DNA of 64,000 nt. Origin: Porphyromonas pogonae. GTDB lineage: Bacteria; Bacteroidota; Bacteroidia; Bacteroidales; Porphyromonadaceae. A program made the position numbers and the translations under genes. The notes below the pieces were generated by a model. The model did no database searches. It saw nothing but the letters and a program-made list of their open reading frames with translations, and was not told where the DNA came from. The stretch covers positions 1,860,001 to 1,924,000 of the forward strand of contig NZ_CP143258.1 of assembly GCF_036320655.1 (NCBI RefSeq), in the 5' to 3' direction. Below are positions 1 to 9,533 of the stretch, in pieces (the first letter of the stretch is position 1; the number at the start of each line of letters is the position of its first letter).

Positions 1-596
1 GCATTTTTTACATCGAGAATTTTGTTGAAGGTTTTATATAGTGGAAGAAGTTTTTCCCAAAATTCAATGAAATTCTCTTGATAGTCTTCATCTCCATCAT
101 TATTGTTGAGGTATTCCACACTCTTTAGTCTTGGACTTAGATTCTTCCAGAACGATTTTATGGCATCAATCTGATCTTGTGTCAAATGAGACAAATCGTC
201 ATCAAGAGCTTTATATTCAGCGAGATTATTAAAAAGTAATTTAGGGTTTATAAGGTACCTGTCGATCTCATCGAAGTCATCCAAAATAATATTACCCCAG
301 TAAAGAAACTCATCAAAAGAAGAAGGCTGGTCAACACATTCGCAATAAGCTGAATATAGATCAAAAAGGAGCTCAGTCTTGTCCAACACCTTCCTGTACC
401 CCGCTGCCAGACCAATAATAAAATCATTGATTGTGGTAATGGCGGGTGCAAAAAAAGGTTTCTCCGATAATTCTCCTAAATATTTCCTAAAGAAGAGCCC
501 GGCTCTACGAGACGGGAAAATAAACCTGATATTACTGATAGAAGTACCAAGTTCGTTGAAATAATCTTTTGCTACAAGTTTTAAGAATGGTTCCAT
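1..596 (-). CDS. AddB-like PD-(D/E)XK nuclease/helicase subunit, N-terminal part (runs off the window)
   Basis: An open frame on the minus strand starts at the ATG at 596 and continues past position 1 without a stop, giving about 198 residues. The start MEPFLKLVAKDYF is followed by IRFIFPSRRAGLFFRKYL, which matches the N-terminus I know from Bacteroidetes AddB-like proteins (inactivated helicase fold with a C-terminal nuclease, here outside the window). These proteins pair with an AddA helicase-nuclease to process double-strand DNA ends in recombinational repair. The gene starts 29 bases after the stop of the TPR gene in the same orientation, so the two may be cotranscribed. The C-terminal nuclease motifs cannot be checked here. 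Confidence 0.75.
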   Translation of the reverse strand, partial: MEPFLKLVAKDYFNELGTSISNIRFIFPSRRAGLFFRKYLGELSEKPFFAPAITTINDFIIGLAAGYRKVLDKTELLFDLYSAYCECVDQPSSFDEFLYWGNIILDDFDEIDRYLINPKLLFNNLAEYKALDDDLSHLTQDQIDAIKSFWKNLSPRLKSVEYLNNNDGDEDYQENFIEFWEKLLPLYKTFNKILDVKN

Positions 597-625
597 GAAG
601 AAGTCCCTAAGGTGGATAGGAGAAT

Positions 626-1495
626 TTATTGTATTTGTGGAATTGCTACTTTGGGATCTATTTTACGTGCTACTTCAAAATCTTTGGCTGCACTTTTCTT
701 ATCGCCAAGTTTTAAGTTGATTTCACCTCTGAGAATATACAATGTAGGAGAAACTTTGTTTCCCGACAAATCAAAAGCTTTGTTTACATCTCGCAAGGCA
801 AAGCCATTCATATTTCTAGCAAAGTACATACGGGCTCTTCCTTCGTATACTTCAGAATTGTCCGATAATTTACTTATCAAATAGGCATACAATCGCTCTG
901 CTGCATCATAGTTACCTCTCATTGTTTCAAGCCAAGCATATCCCATCCTGGCTCTCAATGAATTATCGTTGTTTTTGATGATTTCGTTGAGGTCTATCTC
1001 TGCAGATGTGTATTTCTTATTGGCCATATATAACATAGCTCTTTGGTAAAGATATACTTCATTTTTTGGAGCTCTGGAAATGAGAATACTATAATCAGAA
1101 ATAGCCTCCGTATCCATTCCCATCTTGGCATAGAGCAAGGCTCTATTATGTCTTATCGTTTGTTCTTCTGGCATAAGAGACAAAGCCTTTGAATAAGTAT
1201 TTATAGCTTCTTTTTCTTTACCTTCGAGTTGTTGTATCCCTGCTATATTATTCATTAACATAGAGTTGAAAGGATTATCAGGCTGTAGATTTATCGCTTC
1301 TTGTAAAAACTTTTCGGCAAGATTATATTCTCCCTTATTTCCGGCTTCAAAACTTTTCTCGATCAAAGCTTTGTAGGGATCATTTTGTAAGCTGTCCTGG
1401 GTATTCTGTGCGAAACAACCAAACATACCGCACTTAAAAACAGTTAGAAAAATAAGGACTGTTTTATGCGAAAGAAAATGTTTTATAATTTGCAT
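626..1495 (-). CDS. Secreted or periplasmic tetratricopeptide-repeat protein
   Basis: 289 residues. The first 30 form a signal peptide (KTVLIFLTVFKCGMFGCFAQ) with a likely cleavage after the Ala-Gln region. The rest is a string of TPR helices: NKGEYNLAEKFLQEAINLQP, EKEAINTYSKALSLMP, GMDTEAISDYSILISRAP, KKYTSAEIDLNEIIK and KKSAAKDFEVARKIDP. TPR arrays are protein-interaction scaffolds, so no specific partner can be named. The Cys residues near the cleavage site (KCGMFGC) leave open a lipoprotein, but no clean lipobox is visible. It is divergent from the MscS gene and directly precedes the AddB-like gene on the same strand. Confidence 0.75.
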   Translation of the reverse strand: MQIIKHFLSHKTVLIFLTVFKCGMFGCFAQNTQDSLQNDPYKALIEKSFEAGNKGEYNLAEKFLQEAINLQPDNPFNSMLMNNIAGIQQLEGKEKEAINTYSKALSLMPEEQTIRHNRALLYAKMGMDTEAISDYSILISRAPKNEVYLYQRAMLYMANKKYTSAEIDLNEIIKNNDNSLRARMGYAWLETMRGNYDAAERLYAYLISKLSDNSEVYEGRARMYFARNMNGFALRDVNKAFDLSGNKVSPTLYILRGEINLKLGDKKSAAKDFEVARKIDPKVAIPQIQ

Positions 1496-1590
1496 ACTGT
1501 ATATATTTGCATTCTTATCGAGCGTTTATCTGTAAAAAGATACAGCCTTTGATAATATAATTTAGCTATAAAGATATAAAGAAACATCAT

Positions 1591-2571
1591 ATGAAATTTT
1601 CATTATTAAACTTACCTGCCGTTGCGATTGACTCTGCCGATATCAAGAAATCAGATTCTTTGTTGAATCAAGTGAGTAAACCTCTTTTTGAAGACGGTTT
1701 CAATTTCAAAGCTTTTTCTTTTGACTGGCTTGCAGGCTTGCTGAATTTTGGTATCAAAGTTATTATTGCTATTATCTTATTCGTTATAGGGCGCTATCTT
1801 ATTACTTTAGCCGTAAGAGCTAATGAAAGACTCCTCAACCGTAAAAAACTTGACCCCATGGTAGCAAGTCTTCTGGGCTCTATTATTGTAGTAACGCTAT
1901 ATGTAATTCTTTTCTTGCTCATTGCTAATATATTGGGATATCAACCCGTTTCATTTGCTGCTATTTTGGCTTCTGTGGGTTTGGCAATAGGGATGGCTCT
2001 GAGTGGCCAATTGCAAAATCTGGCGGGTGGAGTAATAATTCTAGTCACAAAACCATTCAGAATAGGTGATTTCATTGAGTCTCAGTCTGTGACAGGTACG
2101 GTAAAGGAAGTTACTTTCTTCCATACTCGCATACTTACACTTGACAATAAAGTTGTATTTGTGCCCAATGGCAGTCTGAGTAGTGGTATCGTTACCAATT
2201 ACTCACTCAATGATACAAGAAGAAATGAGTGGACTTTCGGTGTAGAGTATAATGAGAATTTCGATAAAGTAAAATCTGTGCTTGAAGGGCTCATTGCTGC
2301 AGACAAGAGGATACTCAAAGATCCTGCGCCAAAGATTGTGCTCAATAAGCTTAATGACAGCTCTGTAGATATCATAGTAAGAGCATGGTCCAAATCGGAA
2401 GACTTATGGGAAGTATACTGGTCATTCAATGAAAGAGTATACAGTGAGTTTAATAAAAAAGGAATATCATTTCCATTTCCTCAACTTACGGTACATTATG
2501 CAGATAAGGCTCCTAGTCCTGATCGCACGAAAGATAAAATTGATAATTTCTCGTCCAATTTCGATTTATAA
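1591..2571 (+). CDS. MscS-family small-conductance mechanosensitive channel
   Basis: 326 residues. An N-terminal stretch of about 50 residues is followed by transmembrane segments at roughly 51-73 and 90-113, then the pore-lining helix region SVGLAIGMALSGQLQNLAGG (about 128-147) with the small-residue pattern of the MscS TM3. The beta domain follows (KPFRIGDFIES, VPNGSLSSGIVTNYS), then a C-terminal alpha/beta domain. MscS channels open under membrane tension and release solutes after osmotic downshock; they sit in the inner membrane as heptamers. The length is close to the short E. coli-type MscS. uvrB follows 8 bases after the stop and may be read from the same transcript. Confidence 0.9.
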   Translation: MKFSLLNLPAVAIDSADIKKSDSLLNQVSKPLFEDGFNFKAFSFDWLAGLLNFGIKVIIAIILFVIGRYLITLAVRANERLLNRKKLDPMVASLLGSIIVVTLYVILFLLIANILGYQPVSFAAILASVGLAIGMALSGQLQNLAGGVIILVTKPFRIGDFIESQSVTGTVKEVTFFHTRILTLDNKVVFVPNGSLSSGIVTNYSLNDTRRNEWTFGVEYNENFDKVKSVLEGLIAADKRILKDPAPKIVLNKLNDSSVDIIVRAWSKSEDLWEVYWSFNERVYSEFNKKGISFPFPQLTVHYADKAPSPDRTKDKIDNFSSNFDL

Positions 2572-2579
2572 TATTTATC

Positions 2580-4598
2580 ATGGACTACAAACTCACGTCC
2601 CGATTTAAACCGACCGGAGATCAGCCTGAAGCTATAAAGGAATTGATTGACGGAATAAATAACGGTCAGAATTATCAAACCCTCTTAGGCGTTACGGGAT
2701 CGGGCAAAACATTTACTATTGCCAACGTAATAGCACAACTGGGGCGACCAGCATTGGTTTTGAGTCACAACAAAACTCTTGCAGCACAACTTTATGGTGA
2801 ATTCAAAGCTTTTTTTCCACAAAATGCGGTGGAGTATTTTGTATCATACTATGATTATTACCAACCCGAAGCTTACATTGCTACGACCGATACGTATATA
2901 GAAAAAGATATGGCAATCAATGCTGAAATAGAGAAACTCCGACTTAGAGCTACAGCATCATTGCTTTCCGGAAGAAAAGATGTGATTGTGGTTTCTTCAG
3001 TATCTTGCTTATACGGTATGGCAAATCCGGATGCATTTGCTGAGAAAGTAATCAGCCTGAGAGCCGGCCAACGCTTGTCTCGGGAACTGCTCATCAAATA
3101 TCTGGTTGAGAGTTATTACATCAACAATAAAATAGGTTTTGAGAGTGGTAATTTCAGAGTCAAAGGCGATACGGTAGATATATTTCCGGCTATTGAAGGT
3201 TATGATGGTGTAGCATATAGGGTGGAATTTTGGGATGATGAAGTGGATAGGATATCAAACTTTGATCCTCAGACGGGACACGAATTTGGTTCTCTTGACG
3301 AACTACAAATATATCCTGCCAATTTATTTGTTACCACACAGGAACAGGTAAACAATGCCGTAGGTATGATTGATGTAGATTTGGGTACGAGAGTGAATGA
3401 GTTGGAGCAGGTGGGTAAAGAATTTGAAGCTAAAAGATTATACGAACGTGTAACTTATGACTTGGAAATGATACGAGAGATAGGTTATTGCTCCGGAATT
3501 GAGAATTATTCAAGGTATTTCGATGGTCGTAAGGCAGGCGAGCGTCCTTTCTGCTTATTGGACTATTTCCCAAAAGACTACCTTCTTATTATAGATGAAA
3601 GCCATGTGACAATACCCCAAATTCATGCGATGTATGGAGGTGATCGCTCACGTAAGCTAAATCTGGTAGAGTATGGCTTTAGGCTTCCTGCTGCCTTAGA
3701 TAACAGACCTCTTACTTTTGAAGAATTTGAAAGCCTTACACCTCGTACTATATACATCAGTGCTACTCCTGCCAACTATGAGTTGGAAAGAAGTGAAGGT
3801 GTGGTAGTAGAGCAACTTATCAGACCTACAGGGCTTCTTGATCCTATTATTGAGATCAGACCTACGGCTCATCAGGTAGATGATTTAGAAGAAGAGATTG
3901 TCAAATGTAAAGACAAAAACCAGCGAGTGCTTGTTACAACTCTGACTAAACGAATGGCTGAAGAACTCACTGAATATCTAATACGACATAAGATAGCGTG
4001 TAGTTATATCCACAGTGATGTAGACACGTTGGAGCGTGTGCGTATAATGGAAGATCTTAGGAAAGGCGTATATGATGTCCTTGTAGGGGTAAATTTGCTG
4101 AGGGAGGGACTTGACCTTCCTGAAGTATCCTTAGTCGCAATATTGGATGCTGATAAGGAGGGTTTCTTGAGATCTCATCGATCACTTACTCAAACAGCGG
4201 GTAGAGCAGCAAGGCATGTTGAGGGACATGTAATATTCTATGCTGATAAAGTGACTGAAAGTATGAGGCTTACTATGGATGAGACATTACGGCGACGAGA
4301 AAAACAGATGGCTTACAACATAGAACATAATATTACACCCAAACAGATTGTCAAAAATAGTGAAGCTATTTGGTCTAAAGATGATATTCCGGAAGTGGAA
4401 GAGGGTGCATATATAGAGCCATTAATATCGACAGCAGCAGATCCTATTACAGGTTATTTATCAAAAGACAAACTTACCGAACTGCTCGAAATTACGAGAA
4501 AAGAAATGTTTGCTGCAGCTAAAGAACTTGATTTCATAGAGGCTGCACGTCTGAAAAATGAACTGGCACAATTGGAAAAGAAAATAAAAGGAGAATAA
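2580..4598 (+). CDS. uvrB: UvrABC excinuclease subunit B
   Basis: 672 residues, the usual length for UvrB, the damage-verification helicase of nucleotide excision repair. Seen directly: Walker A GVTGSGKT (37-44), the beta-hairpin sequence YYDYYQPEAY (about 90-99), the DEAD-like box DESHVTI, the helicase motif region GVNLLREGLDLPEVSLVAIL, QTAGRAARH (motif VI), and a C-terminal UVR domain (ELLEITRKEMFAAAKELDF) that contacts UvrC. The ATG at 2580 lies 8 bases after mscS. A strong hairpin follows the stop. No uvrA or uvrC lies in the window. Confidence 0.98.
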   Translation: MDYKLTSRFKPTGDQPEAIKELIDGINNGQNYQTLLGVTGSGKTFTIANVIAQLGRPALVLSHNKTLAAQLYGEFKAFFPQNAVEYFVSYYDYYQPEAYIATTDTYIEKDMAINAEIEKLRLRATASLLSGRKDVIVVSSVSCLYGMANPDAFAEKVISLRAGQRLSRELLIKYLVESYYINNKIGFESGNFRVKGDTVDIFPAIEGYDGVAYRVEFWDDEVDRISNFDPQTGHEFGSLDELQIYPANLFVTTQEQVNNAVGMIDVDLGTRVNELEQVGKEFEAKRLYERVTYDLEMIREIGYCSGIENYSRYFDGRKAGERPFCLLDYFPKDYLLIIDESHVTIPQIHAMYGGDRSRKLNLVEYGFRLPAALDNRPLTFEEFESLTPRTIYISATPANYELERSEGVVVEQLIRPTGLLDPIIEIRPTAHQVDDLEEEIVKCKDKNQRVLVTTLTKRMAEELTEYLIRHKIACSYIHSDVDTLERVRIMEDLRKGVYDVLVGVNLLREGLDLPEVSLVAILDADKEGFLRSHRSLTQTAGRAARHVEGHVIFYADKVTESMRLTMDETLRRREKQMAYNIEHNITPKQIVKNSEAIWSKDDIPEVEEGAYIEPLISTAADPITGYLSKDKLTELLEITRKEMFAAAKELDFIEAARLKNELAQLEKKIKGE

Positions 4599-4603
4599 AC
4601 ACT

Positions 4604-4640
4604 CACTCACAATCTTTTCGAAGGTTAAAGATTGTGAGTG
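4604..4640 (+). terminator. Hairpin terminator after uvrB
   Basis: A perfect 14-bp stem pairs 4604-4617 (CACTCACAATCTTT) with 4627-4640 across a 9-base loop, starting 5 bases after the uvrB stop. There is no T-run behind it, so it may act as an RNA-stabilising 3' end as much as a terminator. Confidence 0.7.
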
Positions 4641-4657
4641 TTAGTAGCCATTGATAG

Positions 4658-4825
4658 CACCCTTTGCATAAACTCTCTCCCAAGATTAATTGGTCAGTTT
4701 TTGAAGAAGCATTCACTCCTCTTTATTGCTTGGACAATGGTTGTCCGGCTAACCCGATCCGTTTGATGTGTGGTTTGCTTATTCTCAAATATTTGCGCAA
4801 TATATCTGATGAGTCCGTTGTGTAA
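4658..4825 (+). pseudogene. IS5-type (DUF772) transposase, N-terminal remnant
   Basis: Translating from 4658 gives HPLHKLSPKINWSVFEEAF, then LYCLDNGCPANPIRLM, LLILKYLRNISDESVV and a stop at 4823-4825. This is the N-terminal region of DUF772-type transposases of the IS5 group, where the sequence normally continues VEQWSEN. Here the codon for the Glu appears as TAA and the next codons still read CAA TGG AGT (Gln-Trp-Ser), so a nonsense change is visible. Homology then ends. There is no start codon and no catalytic domain. It is a dead fragment next to a different IS remnant. Confidence 0.8.
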
Positions 4826-5055
4826 CAATGGAGTGTTTTAAAGCTTGCTGCCCCCCTCCTTTTATTATTCTATACCAGAAAAATATATAGCTATTCCAAA
4901 ACAAAACTTTCAAGTTACGCTTGTTTGAAGCCGAACCAGCATTGCCGGTACGGCTATCATCAATAGTGGATTTGAAGCTCTAAAAGGTTTTTCTAAGATA
5001 TGGCATCCCATAAATGATTTTTTACTGAGTCAAGCGGGCACACGGGCTTAGGACC

Positions 5056-5562
5056 ATGAAAGGATGGGCCCAAAAGGGCAAATGCAGTATGGGATGGTTC
5101 TATGGTTTCAAACTACATATTGTGATTAACGACCGAGGTGAAATCATTCAATATCAAATCACACCGGGGAATACGGATGACCGTGCTCCACTTAAAGGCG
5201 GAACCTTCACGAAGAAACTTTTCGGCAAACTTGTTGGCGACAGAGGATACATCTCACAAAGTCTTTTCGATAAGCTCTTCATTGACGACATACACATGAT
5301 TACGAAGATAAAGAAAAACATGAAAAACACACTGATGAGCCTGTATGATAGGATATTACTCAGAAAAAGAGCACTTGTGGAAACCGTTAATGACCTACTC
5401 AAAAACGTTTGTCAAATAGAGCATACACGACATAGAAGCGTCAATAATTTCGCCATTAATTTGATTGCCGGCATAATTGCCTACAATCTGCTACCCAAAA
5501 AGCCGGAATTAAACCTAGAAATCATACACAATCCATCAACCCTCTTAGTACACCACGCTTAG
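5056..5562 (+). pseudogene. IS982-family transposase, C-terminal remnant
   Basis: The frame encodes 168 residues: MGWFYGFKLHIVINDRGEI, TPGNTDDRAPL, GKLVGDRGYIS, then KIKKNMKNTLM, LLRKRALVETVNDLLK and QIEHTRHRSVNNFAINLIAG. This is the catalytic C-terminal half of IS982-family DDE transposases, with the second Asp (GDRGY) and the Glu (VETVND) present. The first catalytic Asp and the N-terminal DNA-binding half are missing: an in-frame stop sits just upstream (around 5049) and the preceding 200 bases do not encode the rest. The right end, around 5563-5583 (GACCGAACTCACGTTA), looks like the IS terminus. Inactive in cis. Confidence 0.8.
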
Positions 5563-5583
5563 ACCGAACTCACGTTAATAAAA

Positions 5584-6288
5584 CCTTACAGTAGGGTAAG
5601 AGTGGCTATTTAACATAAACAGGCTTCCTATTTTGATTTTTAGGATAATCTAGATTTAGGTGCCAAAGTTGATAATTTCCTGATTTAAAAATTTAGATAT
5701 GTGTGATATATATAAATAATCAGGAGAGATAATCATATAAATAACGCTCTGAGAATTCAAAATTTATTTTTATCTGTAGAGTATACCGTAAAACAGCAGA
5801 ATAATTGTATTAATCAAATAGAGTAGGGGGACTCTCCGACAAAATGACATAAAATAAAAAAGCAATATATTGTAGTAAATAAGAAAAATAAGATTTATAT
5901 TTGTAAACGTAAAAACACTTGGATTTTTACTACTATTTATTGTGAACATTATTTGATTAACAGTGTTTATTTACTGTAATAAAATTACATCCATAAATAT
6001 AAATACACATAAGCGGGGGAAATTAATACACTGTGTAATAATGCTGATTATGAGTGTTTTATACTCTAATATAAGAAGTAATACTTTATTTAAATGCTTA
6101 TTAAACAAGCGAGATTTATAAATAACCAAACTTTTATATTTTTATACGATTGTAAATATATAGTAACGAGTGTAGTCTGTAGAAAATATAAAGCTTGTAT
6201 TTAATAATATAGATTGAATTTACAAATATAAATCAATGTTATGTATTGTAGCAACTTGTTTATTTTCATAAATATAAATTGAAAGTAT
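5584..6288. other. AT-rich gene-free region upstream of the HTH gene, with a 16-bp inverted repeat
   Basis: About 700 bases of very AT-rich DNA without a convincing ORF. It contains several TATATTTG-like motifs of the Bacteroidetes -7 type on both strands. A perfect 16-bp inverted repeat, GATTTATATTTGTAAA, lies at 5892-5907 with its reverse complement at 6219-6234. The direct repeat CATAAATATAAAT occurs near 5991 and 6267. It follows the IS remnants directly. Confidence 0.5.
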
Positions 6289-6319
6289 TTTAAATCATAA
6301 ATTAATTTTCATATATTTG
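6289..6319 (+). promoter_or_regulatory. Bacteroidetes-type promoter of the HTH regulator gene
   Basis: TTTA (6289-6292), 19 bases, then TATATTTG (6312-6319). This fits the Bacteroidetes consensus TTTG-N19-TAnnTTTG with one mismatch and lies 35 bases before the ATG at 6355. Confidence 0.6.
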
Positions 6320-6354
6320 GTTTTAGATTTTTGAATTAACGGATTTAAGTCAAT

Positions 6355-6789
6355 ATGGCAGATTATTTGGATTCAGATAAGATTAAAGTCCGAATTGTAG
6401 AATTGCTAGGCAAACACAATTTAAGTCAAAGCGAGTTTGCTGATGCTACGGGGATCTCACGATCTACGATTTCTAATATTCTTTCGGACAAGAGCAAAGT
6501 CACTATTGAGATAGTCAATAAGATTATCCAGACTTATCCCGATTGTAATCCGGGATGGCTCATTATGGGTAAAAAGGATTTTTTTGAAGTTGATAGACCT
6601 CCGGGTAAAGGCTTCGAGAATGGATTATTCGGGGCTGATGTAGGTCTGCCTCCGAAAACTCAAATCTCAGAGGGTTTGCGTGTGGTAGAGATGAAAGAAG
6701 AAATAAGTAAACTCAAGATGCGCAAGATTGAGAAAATAATGGTTTTTTATACGGACAATAGTTTTGAAGTGTTCAAAATGGAAAGCTGA
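6355..6789 (+). CDS. XRE-type helix-turn-helix transcriptional regulator
   Basis: 144 residues. Residues 8-70 form a lambda-repressor-like HTH: KIKVRIVELLGKHNLSQSEF, then the recognition helix GISRSTISNILSDKSK, then YPDCNPGWLIMG. The NPGWLIMG element after the HTH is common in Bacteroidetes phage-type and stress-type XRE regulators. The C-terminal part (about 95-144) is charged, with a short helical segment (MKEEISKLKMRKIEKI), possibly for dimerisation. No peptidase domain is present, so it is not a CI/LexA-type self-cleaving repressor. It stands alone behind a 700-base AT-rich region and IS remnants; its targets are unknown. Confidence 0.85.
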   Translation: MADYLDSDKIKVRIVELLGKHNLSQSEFADATGISRSTISNILSDKSKVTIEIVNKIIQTYPDCNPGWLIMGKKDFFEVDRPPGKGFENGLFGADVGLPPKTQISEGLRVVEMKEEISKLKMRKIEKIMVFYTDNSFEVFKMES

Positions 6790-6969
6790 TTTCGACTGAC
6801 AGAATTTTAAATGTGCATAAAGGAAAAAAAGTAGGCGTCTGATATGCATAGTAGCCGATTCTATTAGGCTACAAAAACACAATTACCCATTTTAAGATTT
6901 CATTAAATATAACACGAGCAGAGGAGCTTGGATAATTAGTCTTATCTTTGTAATAAATTTTAAAAGATC

Positions 6970-7743
6970 ATGACTAAGAAACAGTCTTTAGATTTTATCG
7001 TAAAGAAGAACCTACCCCTATCTGCCGGAAATTTCCTTTTGATCCTTAAATCACAGAGGGACAAATTGCCGGATATCATGCCGGGACAGTTTGTCGAAGT
7101 TCTTATACCCGGTAACCAGGTATTTCTCAGAAGACCCATCTCTGTATTTAATGTTGAAAAAGAAGATAATGAGCTTTGGCTTTTGATAGATAATATAGGT
7201 AAAGGCACCGGCATATTATCAGAAATCAGAGAGCAATCGATGATTAACCTTTTACTACCTTTGGGTAATAGTTTTGGCCTTGAGAAATCCGGTGCAAAAC
7301 CGTTACTTGTAGGCGGAGGGGTAGGTATTGCCCCTATGCTATACCTAGCTAGGAAACTTAAAGAGAAAAGTATTTGTCCCACTATTTTATTGGGCGGTAG
7401 AAATAAGGAGAATGTGATCATGGTTGAAGAGTTCGAGAAATATGGCCATGTAGAAGTCACAACTGATGATGGATCACTGGGGGTTCAAGGTAGAGTTACA
7501 GAGCACCCTTTGTGGAATGACATGAAAGCTGATGCAATATACGTATGTGGCCCAAAGCCTATGATGAAAGCTGTAGCAAAGTTGGCTCGAGAAAAAAACA
7601 TTTACTGTGAAGTATCTCTTGAGAACAGAATGGCTTGCGGAGTGGGTGCTTGTCTTTGTTGTGTAGAAGACACTATAGATAAGGGTAATATATGTGTGTG
7701 TACTGAAGGTCCAATATTTTCAATAGATCGTTTAAGATGGTAA
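6970..7743 (+). CDS. pyrK: Dihydroorotate dehydrogenase electron-transfer subunit
   Basis: 257 residues. PyrK carries FAD and a [2Fe-2S] cluster and passes electrons from dihydroorotate oxidation in PyrD to NAD+. Seen: an N-terminal FAD-binding beta-barrel ([20 protein letters not shown]), an NAD-binding domain ([16 protein letters not shown]), and the C-terminal iron-sulfur binding Cys cluster [14 protein letters not shown] with a fourth Cys in [10 protein letters not shown]. pyrD overlaps its end by 7 bases, the usual arrangement for the class 1B enzyme. A TATCTTTG element (6943-6950) lies 19 bases before the start. Confidence 0.97.
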   Translation: MTKKQSLDFIVKKNLPLSAGNFLLILKSQRDKLPDIMPGQFVEVLIPGNQVFLRRPISVFNVEKEDNELWLLIDNIGKGTGILSEIREQSMINLLLPLGNSFGLEKSGAKPLLVGGGVGIAPMLYLARKLKEKSICPTILLGGRNKENVIMVEEFEKYGHVEVTTDDGSLGVQGRVTEHPLWNDMKADAIYVCGPKPMMKAVAKLAREKNIYCEVSLENRMACGVGACLCCVEDTIDKGNICVCTEGPIFSIDRLRW

Positions 7744-8648
7744 ATACTACAGTAAAAATAGGAGATTTAGAACTCAAAAATCCCGTAATGACAGCTTCCG
7801 GAACGTATGGATACGGTCCGGAATATGAAGACTTCATTGATATAAATATATTGGGTGGGATTATCGTAAAAGGAACCACTTTACACCCACGACAAGGAAA
7901 CCCTTACCCTCGTATGGCAGAAACTCCGGCCGGAATGCTCAACGCTGTGGGACTTCAGAACAAAGGCGTGGATTATTTTTGTGAAAAAATTTACCCTGTA
8001 ATAAAAGGTTATGATACCGCAATGATAGTAAATGTCAGCGGTTCGCAAACGGAGGATTATGCTGAAACTGCAGAAAAAATAAATGAACTATCCCATATCC
8101 CGGCTATTGAACTTAATATATCATGCCCCAATGTTAAAGAAGGAGGTATGGCATTTGGCGTTACTTGTGCAGGAGCAGCATCTGTTGTCAAGGCAGTAAG
8201 AGAAGTTTATAAGAAAACTCTGATAGTAAAACTATCACCCAATGTGACAGATATTACTGAAATAGCAAAAGCTGTACAAGATCAAGGAGCTGATGCTGTA
8301 TCACTTATCAATACAGTGATGGGCATGGCTATTGATTCTGAAACAAGGAAACCGTTGCTCTCTACCGTTACGGGCGGACTTTCCGGACCTGCTATTAAAC
8401 CTATAGCTCTAAGGATGGTATGGCAAACTGCCAAGAAGATAAATATTCCCGTTATCGGGATAGGCGGAATTTGCAATGCAGCAGATGCTATAGAATTTAT
8501 TTTGGCAGGTGCAACTGCTATTCAGGTGGGAGCATACAACTTTGTTGATCCAACCGCTCCCGAAAAAATTATTTCAGGTATTGAGGATTATATGATCAGA
8601 CATCAAGTAAAAGATATTAATGAACTGATTGGTGCTTTACAACTATGA
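7737..8648 (+). CDS. pyrD: Dihydroorotate dehydrogenase, catalytic subunit (class 1B)
   Basis: 303 residues. It oxidises dihydroorotate to orotate in pyrimidine synthesis, with FMN as cofactor. Seen: the opening [15 protein letters not shown], the active-site loop [17 protein letters not shown] with the catalytic base Cys of class 1 enzymes, [10 protein letters not shown], and the FMN phosphate-binding region [16 protein letters not shown]. The start overlaps pyrK by 7 bases, and translation of the two subunits is probably coupled. An MgtC-family gene overlaps its end by 4 bases. Confidence 0.97.
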   Translation: MVNTTVKIGDLELKNPVMTASGTYGYGPEYEDFIDINILGGIIVKGTTLHPRQGNPYPRMAETPAGMLNAVGLQNKGVDYFCEKIYPVIKGYDTAMIVNVSGSQTEDYAETAEKINELSHIPAIELNISCPNVKEGGMAFGVTCAGAASVVKAVREVYKKTLIVKLSPNVTDITEIAKAVQDQGADAVSLINTVMGMAIDSETRKPLLSTVTGGLSGPAIKPIALRMVWQTAKKINIPVIGIGGICNAADAIEFILAGATAIQVGAYNFVDPTAPEKIISGIEDYMIRHQVKDINELIGALQL

Positions 8649-9331
8649 TTACAGGGCCTATTACTTTATATATATGTATAGAACGTATCCTTCTTAGCTT
8701 AGTTATAGGAGGATTGATCGGTTTAGAACGTCAGCTGAAATTTAGAAGCGCCGGGCTCAGAACATTTACGCTGATATGCATAGGAAGTACGATGGCTACA
8801 TTAGTATCTATTTGGGCACCATGGTCTTCAGGAGAACAACAAATGCATGGAGATCCGGCACGAATAGCTGCTCAAGTTCTTTCAGGAATAGGTTTTATTG
8901 GCGCCGGAGCTATTATACAAACAAAAGCAAGCGTTCAAGGACTTACTACTGCAGCTAGTATTTGGGTTTCCGCAGTGATAGGACTTGCAATTGGGATTGG
9001 ATTATATATCCCTTCAGTGACTATGGGGGTTATTGTTATATTAGTACTAAACGTTGATGAACAAATCGAGAAACGTACGATCTGGGGAGGAAAGAATAGA
9101 TATCTGGAAATTCAATTGATTGAAACTTACCCTGAATTTGAAACACAATTAAAAATAATATTTAAAGATCTTAAGATCAAAATAATCAGTACTTCTGTCG
9201 TAATTGATAAATCTAATGTAAAAAAGACCTATGTCTTCAATATACGCACACACAATGATGATGTAAATGGTAAGCTCATTGAAAGATTAAATGATTTTCA
9301 TGCTGTATCGAAAATAAAACTCATGAACTAA
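8645..9331 (+). CDS. MgtC/SapB-family membrane protein
   Basis: 228 residues. The N-terminal 140 residues hold four to five hydrophobic helices with the family signatures [19 protein letters not shown] and [14 protein letters not shown], and [19 protein letters not shown]. The C-terminal part (about 150-228) is soluble and ACT-like. MgtC proteins are linked to Mg2+ limitation and to modulation of ATP synthase in other bacteria; whether this one does either is unknown. It overlaps pyrD by 4 bases (ATGA), so it is in the pyrK-pyrD transcription unit, with no obvious functional link. Confidence 0.9.
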   Translation: MITGPITLYICIERILLSLVIGGLIGLERQLKFRSAGLRTFTLICIGSTMATLVSIWAPWSSGEQQMHGDPARIAAQVLSGIGFIGAGAIIQTKASVQGLTTAASIWVSAVIGLAIGIGLYIPSVTMGVIVILVLNVDEQIEKRTIWGGKNRYLEIQLIETYPEFETQLKIIFKDLKIKIISTSVVIDKSNVKKTYVFNIRTHNDDVNGKLIERLNDFHAVSKIKLMN

Positions 9332-9533
9332 TCCCCATATTATAATCTTTCCCATTCTTCTGATTTAATATCCATATTTATTACAAATTATATCACCACT
9401 ATTATTAAATGTTAATATGTATTATGTTTAATAATCCGTAAAATATTAAAGTGTGTATTCTTCATTGTTCTATTTTTCCTATTTTTATACAGCTCTTAGA
9501 AAAGTTAGATAGAAAACCAGATAAGTAAAATTT

